29,381 bases of DNA, taken from the NCBI GenBank assembly GCA_031549185.1, contig JAVBQG010000025.1:1-29381 (forward strand), read 5' to 3'. This DNA is from JAVBQG01 sp031549185. Lineage in GTDB: Bacteria; Synergistota; Synergistia; Synergistales; Synergistaceae. Below, in pieces: positions 25,532 to 29,381 of this stretch. The notes beneath the pieces were generated by a model, which had not been told where the DNA came from, ran no database searches, and was given only the letters and a program-made list of their open reading frames with translations. The first letter of the stretch is position 1, and each line of letters begins with the position of its first letter. Position numbers and translations under genes: made by a program.

Positions 25532-26527
25532 TTATTTGGCATCTTTCTTCTTCGGCTTTGGCTCGAAGAGAATGCTCACCGAGTGATCGAAGTGAATGCG
25601 CCGGATCGCCTCCGCGAAGAGAGGAGCGATCGACAGCGTCGTCGTGTTGAGCGCCTGCTTCTCCGGCGTCATCGGGATCGTGTCGGTCAGGACGAGATCC
25701 TCCAGCACAGATCCGGCGATGCGTTCGACGGCCGGCCCCGAGAGCACGCCGTGCACTGCGCAGGCGTACACCTTCTCCGCGCCGTACTCAACGATCGCTT
25801 TCGCAGCGTTCACGATCGTACCCGCCGTATCGATGATGTCGTCCACCAGAATGGCGATCTTGCCCTTTACGTCGCCGATAATCTCCATCACTTCGCTGTG
25901 ATTCGCGATGTCATGGGAGCGGCGTTTGTCGACGATTGCCAGCTCTGCGTTGATCTGCTCCGCAAAGCGCCTGGCTCTCACGACGCCGCCGATATCGGGC
26001 GAAACCACGACGACCCGGCACTCCTGCAGCGGCGTCTTCAGGATTCTCTTGAAATGAGACGCCAAGAGCGGGATACCCGTGAGGTGATCGACCGGGATAT
26101 CGAAGAAACCCTGTATCTGCCCCGCATGCAAATCCGCCGTGATGACTCTGTCGGCGCCCGCCCGCTGTAGAAGGTTCGCGACGAGCTTGGCCGTGATCGG
26201 CTCGCGCGCCCTCGTCTTGCGATCCTGCCTGGCGTAACCGAAATACGGCAGTACGACATTGATGCGATAAGCGGACGCGCGCTTCAGAGCATCTGTGATG
26301 ATAAGAAGCTCCATGAGATTTTCGTTCACAGGATCGCAGGTCGGCTGGACGATAAATGCGTCCGTACCGCGAACGCTCTCCTGAATCGAGACGCCAATCT
26401 CCCCATCGGAGAAGCGGAAAATTTTGCGGTCCGCCATCGCAATTCCAAGGTTGCTGCAAATTTCTCTCGTAAACGCCTCGTGCGCGCTCCCCGAAAAGAG
26501 CTTGATGTCTCTCGCTACAGCTTCCAT
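25532..26527 (-). CDS. prs: Ribose-phosphate pyrophosphokinase (PRPP synthetase)
   Basis: Prs makes PRPP from ribose 5-phosphate and ATP for nucleotide, His and Trp synthesis. It has 331 residues, slightly longer than the usual 315 because of a Lys-rich tail (EPKPKKKDAK). Motifs are FGYARQDRK (96-104), the ATP/Mg-binding DLHAGQIQGFF (132-142), the flexible-loop VDKRRS (199-204) and the PRPP-binding DDIIDTAGT (229-237). A purine-rich AGGAGA lies about 10 bases before the ATG and is part of the glmU 3' end. glmU stops 5 bases before prs, as in the Bacillus gcaD-prs pair. Confidence 0.97.
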   Translation of the reverse strand: MEAVARDIKLFSGSAHEAFTREICSNLGIAMADRKIFRFSDGEIGVSIQESVRGTDAFIVQPTCDPVNENLMELLIITDALKRASAYRINVVLPYFGYARQDRKTRAREPITAKLVANLLQRAGADRVITADLHAGQIQGFFDIPVDHLTGIPLLASHFKRILKTPLQECRVVVVSPDIGGVVRARRFAEQINAELAIVDKRRSHDIANHSEVMEIIGDVKGKIAILVDDIIDTAGTIVNAAKAIVEYGAEKVYACAVHGVLSGPAVERIAGSVLEDLVLTDTIPMTPEKQALNTTTLSIAPLFAEAIRRIHFDHSVSILFEPKPKKKDAK

Positions 26528-26532
26528 GATAA

Positions 26533-27954
26533 CTAACTCTCCTCGCTGACCTTCTTGTTTTTACTCTCTACGCTCTTGCGTTCGTGCCAGTTGTCGATGT
26601 TGGTCTGGCGGGCTCTTGCAATGCCCAGCGCTCCGTCTGGGATATCTTTGGTAACGACGGAGCCGGCAGCGGTCGAGGCGTTGCTTCCCATCTCGACCGG
26701 CGCGATGAACATCGTGTCGCTGCCGACGAAACACCCTTCGCCGATGGTCGTTCTGTGTTTATCGCGCCCATCGTAATTGCACGTGATGGTGCCAGCTCCG
26801 ATATTCGTCCTGGCGCCGATCGTCGTGTCGCCAATGTACGAAAGGTGCGGCACCTTCGTCTTTTCGCCGATGACGCTCTTCTTGATCTCGACGAAGCGCC
26901 CTGCTTTCGAAGAATCCTTCATCTCGACGCCATCGCGCATGAAAGCGAAGGGCCCGACCTCGACGTTTTTACCGATTACGGCGTCGGAGAGTACGGATGG
27001 GCCGAGCACCCTGGAGTCACCCCCCAGGCGAATGTTGCGCAACGTCGAATAAGCGCCGACACGAGCGCCGGATGCGATATGAGTCTTGCCCCAGATCTGC
27101 ACGCCGGGCTCGAAGAAGACATCCGGCTCGATCTCCGCACGCGGTCCGATCCAGGTCGTCAGGGGATCCATGCACTTGAGACCGTTCAGCATATGCCCCC
27201 GGACGATTCGCCTGTTGAGAACCTCCGCCGTCTCGGCAAGGTCCTTCGGCGTATTGATGCCGAGCAATTCGGACGGATCCTCGCAGAGGATCACGTCCAC
27301 TCTGCCCTCCGTCTCCCCGATCAAAGGGATCGTGTCGGTCAGGTAATATTCGTTTTGCTCGTTGTTGCGCCCCAGGCTGTTTATGACGCCGGCGAGCGCG
27401 GCACGGTTGAACAGATACACGCCCGCGTTGATCTCGCGAATCAGGCGCTCCTCGTCGACCGCATCCTTGTCCTCGACGATGCGCACGCCACCGTCCGCCA
27501 GGCGCACGACCCGGCCATACCCCGACGGATCGTCGAGCATGAAACTCATAAAGGTGCATTGAGGCTGCGTTTTAATGTGTTTATCGTAGAGGTCCGCGAT
27601 CGTCTGGGGGCGCACCAGCGGCACATCGCCGTTCAGGACCAGGACGTTGTCGAAGCGCGTCCACCATTCTTCGGCGACTTTGACGGCATGCCCCGTGCCC
27701 AACTGTTCGCGCTGCCACACAACCTCCACATCCGGCCATTCCTTTTTCACATAGGACTCCACCAGATCACCCTGATGCCCCACCAGAACGGCAATGTTCT
27801 CAAAACCAGCTGCTTTCGCCGCTTCGATCGGGTAGTAGATCACCGGCTCTTCCAACAGGAACTCCAGGACCTTCGGCTTGTTGCTATACATACGCGTTCC
27901 CTTACCCGCCGCGAGGATCAGCACTCCAAGAGATGATTGCGATTTCTCCTTCAT
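26533..27954 (-). CDS. glmU: Bifunctional UDP-GlcNAc pyrophosphorylase / glucosamine-1-phosphate acetyltransferase
   Basis: GlmU makes UDP-N-acetylglucosamine for peptidoglycan and outer-envelope glycans. It has 473 residues from the ATG at 27954. The N-terminal nucleotidyltransferase (about 9-245) has LAAGKGTRM (14-22), QLGTGHA (84-90) and NGD (108-110). The C-terminal left-handed beta-helix (about 260-455) has the acetyltransferase base H370 (KVPHLSYIGD) and CNYDG (392-396). An AGGAG lies 13 bases before this ATG. An in-frame GTG at 27963 lies only 4 bases after it, so the start could be either. It is the first protein gene of the long minus-strand run and follows tRNA-Gln. Confidence 0.96.
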   Translation of the reverse strand: MKEKSQSSLGVLILAAGKGTRMYSNKPKVLEFLLEEPVIYYPIEAAKAAGFENIAVLVGHQGDLVESYVKKEWPDVEVVWQREQLGTGHAVKVAEEWWTRFDNVLVLNGDVPLVRPQTIADLYDKHIKTQPQCTFMSFMLDDPSGYGRVVRLADGGVRIVEDKDAVDEERLIREINAGVYLFNRAALAGVINSLGRNNEQNEYYLTDTIPLIGETEGRVDVILCEDPSELLGINTPKDLAETAEVLNRRIVRGHMLNGLKCMDPLTTWIGPRAEIEPDVFFEPGVQIWGKTHIASGARVGAYSTLRNIRLGGDSRVLGPSVLSDAVIGKNVEVGPFAFMRDGVEMKDSSKAGRFVEIKKSVIGEKTKVPHLSYIGDTTIGARTNIGAGTITCNYDGRDKHRTTIGEGCFVGSDTMFIAPVEMGSNASTAAGSVVTKDIPDGALGIARARQTNIDNWHERKSVESKNKKVSEES

Positions 27955-28000
27955 TTGGCGCACCGCACTCCTTTCCGAGTGGAACATGCCTTCCGCTGAG

Positions 28001-28036
28001 ACCTAAAATCAACAAAGAGGAAGCCGTCCGGCTTCC
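28001..28036 (-). terminator. Hairpin between tRNA-Gln and glmU (weak terminator or attenuator)
   Basis: GGAAGCC (28036-28030 on the minus strand) pairs with GGCTTCC (28025-28019) around a GGAC loop. It is followed on the minus strand by a T-rich but interrupted tract (TCTTTGTTGATTTT). It could end the tRNA-Gln transcript. No other promoter is evident before glmU, so partial read-through into the operon is likely. Confidence 0.6.
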
Positions 28037-28053
28037 CCGTCCGATTCTGAATT

Positions 28054-28127
28054 TGGCTGGGGTGGATGGATTCGAACCATCGATGGCGGATCCAAAGTCC
28101 GCTGCCTTGCCGCTTGGCTACACCCCA
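28054..28127 (-). tRNA. tRNA-Gln (TTG anticodon)
   Basis: The minus strand folds as a complete 74-base tRNA including an encoded CCA end (28056-28054). The acceptor stem is TGGGGTG/CACCCCA. The anticodon stem GCGGA/TCCGC holds loop CTTTGGA with anticodon TTG (28095-28093). The T loop is GTTCGAATC-like. The weak U1-A72 pair is typical of glutamine tRNAs. Confidence 0.96.
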
Positions 28128-28139
28128 AGAGCAGGGGAC

Positions 28140-28168
28140 ATTATAGCGGTTTGCGCGCAATATGCCAA
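28140..28168 (-). promoter_or_regulatory. Promoter of tRNA-Gln (and possibly the glmU operon)
   Basis: On the minus strand, TTGGCA (28168-28163), a 17-base spacer and a perfect TATAAT (28145-28140) form a strong sigma-70-type promoter. The start is predicted near 28133, about 6 bases before the mature tRNA. It is the only strong promoter upstream of the 16-gene run that I can find. Confidence 0.8.
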
Positions 28169-28420
28169 TACCTTGCGCCATGGAAGCGCACAAAGGAAAG
28201 ACCGATTTATCGACAGGAGCCTGAATGGTGTAGCTTGCAACCCCCAGGGGTTCCCGTACCCTCGGAATAGCAACCCCAGCGATTTAATCAGCGCCTCCCT
28301 GGGCGCACCCGAACCATACACTGCCGGTAAAAATTATTATACACGCAGGGTTTTCTTTTGCATACGAGCATTTGCAGGGATCAATTTTCCGAAATCTCGA
28401 AAGGCGTTGCATTTTTCTGG

Positions 28421-28448
28421 TTGACGGGTGGAAAATCCCTGATATAAT
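28421..28448 (+). promoter_or_regulatory. Promoter of the tRNA-Leu/fMet/Met cluster
   Basis: TTGACG (28421-28426), a 16-base spacer and a perfect TATAAT (28443-28448) give a start near 28455, about 8 bases before tRNA-Leu. This is a near-consensus promoter in the expected place. Confidence 0.85.
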
Positions 28449-28462
28449 GTTCTCTGCTGGCC

Positions 28463-28549
28463 GCCGGGATGGCGGAATTGGTAGACGCACGGGACTTAAA
28501 ATCCTGTGGACGCAAGTCCGTGCGGGTTCGATTCCCGCTCTCGGCACCA
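28463..28549 (+). tRNA. tRNA-Leu (TAA anticodon)
   Basis: This 87-base tRNA has an encoded CCA (28547-28549), acceptor stem GCCGGGA/TCTCGGC, and anticodon loop CTTAAAA with anticodon TAA (28497-28499). It has the long variable arm expected of leucine tRNAs (about 28506-28521) and T loop GTTCGATTC. It is the first gene of a three-tRNA cluster. Confidence 0.96.
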
Positions 28550-28568
28550 TTCAAGTCAGCACTAGCGT

Positions 28569-28645
<77 letters not shown>

Positions 28646-28654
28646 TTTTTTTTT

Positions 28655-28731
28655 GGCGGTGTAGCTCAGTTGGCTAGAGCATGCGGTTCATACCCGCAGT
28701 GTCGCCGGTTCGATTCCAGCCACCGCCACCA
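28655..28731 (+). tRNA. tRNA-Met (CAT anticodon, elongator type)
   Basis: This is a 77-base tRNA with fully paired acceptor stem GGCGGTG/CACCGCC, A73 and an encoded CCA. The anticodon stem TGCGG/CCGCA holds loop TTCATAC with anticodon CAT (28689-28691). The T-stem has one C-A mismatch (28706 against 28718). Elongator methionine is the best call. A tRNA-Ile with a lysidine-modified CAT anticodon cannot be ruled out from sequence alone. It is the last gene of the cluster and borders an integrase remnant. Confidence 0.9.
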
Positions 28732-28761
28732 TCAAGCTATCAAGGCTAACAGCCTGACAAC

Positions 28762-28795
28762 AAAAACCCGGTATTTTACCGGGTTTTTCCTTTTC
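28762..28795 (+). terminator. Intrinsic terminator of the tRNA cluster
   Basis: A 12-bp perfect stem (AAAAACCCGGTA at 28762-28773, TACCGGGTTTTT at 28777-28788) with a TTT loop is followed by CCTTTTC. It lies 30 bases after tRNA-Met. The symmetric A and T tracts make it potentially bidirectional. Confidence 0.92.
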
Positions 28796-28835
28796 TAGAG
28801 CAAATGATTTGTAATCTTTATCACCCATAGCCTAT

Positions 28836-28894
28836 ACCGTCACCGTGTATAATACCGTGTAACGACTCTCAACGCCAAAAACTTTACACGGTGA
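28836..28894. repeat. ACCGTGTA repeats, likely integrase arm-type or operator sites
   Basis: ACCGTGTA occurs as direct copies at 28842-28849 and 28854-28861, spaced 12 bases, with a partial ACCGTC at 28836. An inverted copy TACACGGT lies at 28885-28892. The outer pair extends to a perfect 10-bp inverted repeat (28840-28849 with 28885-28894). A TATAAT (28848-28853) sits between the direct repeats, just before the integrase remnant. This resembles arm-type sites of P4-like integrases that also control their own promoter. Confidence 0.55.
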
Positions 28895-28903
28895 TGATGA
28901 AAC

Positions 28904-29056
28904 GTGTCCCTGACTGAATTACAGCTCAAAAACGCAAAGCCGGAAGGCAAGCCTTGCCGACTCAAAGACGATGGAGGTCTTTACCTCGAAGTCCGTCCTT
29001 CCGGTAAGAAGATGTTGACGACCCTGCTTCTAGAGGAATCCGAAAACCAAAAGTAA
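28904..29056 (+). pseudogene. Truncated P4-type tyrosine integrase (arm-DNA-binding domain fragment)
   Basis: A 50-codon frame from GTG (28904) to TAA (29056) begins SLTELQLKNAKPEGK and continues RLKDDGGLYLEVRPSGKK. This is the typical DUF4102 arm-type DNA-binding N-terminus of P4-like integrases. Similarity stops at about residue 37, where family members continue with a W-R-F-R-Y type strand, and the frame then ends in unrelated sequence. The catalytic domain is absent, so the gene is broken. It starts 172 bases after tRNA-Met in the same direction, the usual position for an integrase of an element inserted at a tRNA 3' end. No good ribosome binding site is seen before the GTG. Confidence 0.75.
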
Positions 29057-29381
29057 AGAGATTTTGCCCGGAGGGCAAACCGAAGCGCCAAACCCAAACC
29101 AAGATCCACGCCAAAACCAAAGACGAATTGATCAAAAATTTTGATCGGTTCGAAGTGCTCAAACATTCAGTTACCACCTGCTTTCACGGAAAAAAGAAGC
29201 AGGTGGGCGAAAAGGATAAATTGTAAAGGAGGGAGCAAAACCCCAAATCTCCATTACCCCACCCCCGTGCCGTAATTTTCTCATCGCGCATGCCCGCCAA
29301 ACCTCCGGGGAAAGGTCAAGTGGAGAGGAAATATCCCCTCTTTGCCCCCTTAGAACAGCATGTGCCACGCAAAAGCTGCCG
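29057..29381. other. Unassigned accessory sequence at the right edge
   Basis: I recognise no intact gene here. On the plus strand a frame without a start codon stays open from 29008 to 29226, reading KPKRQTQTKIHAKTKDELI in its middle. On the minus strand open frames cover 28962-29177 and 29171-29368. None resembles a family I know. A 17-base palindrome GATCAAAA-A-TTTTGATC (29130-29146) and a 10-bp stem CCACCTGCTT/AAGCAGGTGG (29174-29183 with 29197-29206) are present. AAAGGAGGGAG (29227-29237) looks like a ribosome binding site but has no start codon in range. Confidence 0.4.

Larger units (their letters stand above)
28128..28462. other. Intergenic region between divergent tRNA genes
   Basis: This gap of about 335 bases holds the tRNA-Gln promoter at its left and the tRNA-Leu promoter at its right. 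The middle (about 28170-28330) contains a GGGGTT/AACCCC inverted repeat on the minus strand and an additional minus-strand TATAAT (28341-28336) with a poor -35. I see no convincing protein gene or known RNA family. Confidence 0.5.

Noticed and set aside
26584..27936. A 450-codon plus-strand open frame opposite glmU
   Set aside because: It is an antisense shadow. GlmU motifs on the minus strand are complete.
28118..28321. A 67-codon minus-strand open frame overlapping the tRNA-Gln promoter
   Set aside because: It has no ribosome binding site, runs through the promoter and into the 5' end of tRNA-Gln, and resembles no known protein.
29171..29368. A 65-codon minus-strand open frame at the right edge
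   Set aside because: I see no recognisable family and no clear ribosome binding site, and the composition looks like translated non-coding repeat. It is kept only as part of the unassigned region.

Overview
This window is a bacterial chromosome segment of fairly high GC. It reads as about 28 kb of housekeeping backbone followed by a short accessory stretch at the right end. The left edge carries the 5' end of a 16S rRNA gene on the minus strand. The 16S start sequence, the blend of a Bacillus/Clostridium-like gene order with high-GC coding, and pyruvate,phosphate dikinase beside dgt suggest an anaerobic, probably fermentative bacterium. Synergistota is my best guess. That is an inference from memory of sequence style, not a database result.

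Layout. (1) 1-137: 16S rRNA (minus), then a 280-bp divergent promoter region shared with a class A penicillin-binding protein (418-2712, plus), which ends in a strong intrinsic terminator. (2) 2788-6618: ppdK and dgt on the minus strand, separated by a 142-bp imperfect palindrome (3834-3975) that looks like a dispersed intergenic repeat. (3) 6961-9927: a lone plus-strand gene for a membrane sensor (solute-binding domain, two PAS, SGDEF and EAL domains) with its own extended -10 promoter. (4) 9996-27954: a tightly packed run of 16 minus-strand genes, in transcription order glmU, prs, rplY, pth, mfd, mazG, a NifU-like gene, phoH, pgpH-like, ybeY, a CNNM/CorC gene, cdd, era, recO, glyQ and glyS. 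It ends at an intrinsic terminator at 9932-9967. Many neighbours overlap by 4-41 bases, which suggests one long operon with translational coupling. (5) 28054-28731: tRNA-Gln (minus), then a plus-strand cluster of tRNA-Leu, initiator tRNA-fMet and tRNA-Met with a strong promoter and terminator. (6) 28801-29381: a degraded island end holding arm-site-like repeats, a truncated P4-type integrase and unassigned sequence.

How the genes fit together. The long operon combines two blocks that are separate in Bacillus: glmU-prs-ctc-pth-mfd and phoH-pgpH-ybeY-cdd-era-recO-glyQS. It joins cell-wall precursor and PRPP supply, ribosome and tRNA quality control, ribosome maturation (YbeY, Era), DNA repair (Mfd, RecO), nucleotide clean-up (MazG, Cdd) and a predicted c-di-AMP phosphodiesterase. 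The sensor gene between glyS and ppdK interrupts an otherwise conserved neighbourhood and adds c-di-GMP signalling.

I found no CRISPR array, toxin-antitoxin pair, defence system or clearly new biochemical system. The points most worth a second look are the palindromic element, the tRNA-adjacent integrase remnant with its repeats, the tRNA-Met T-stem mismatch, and the sensor protein.
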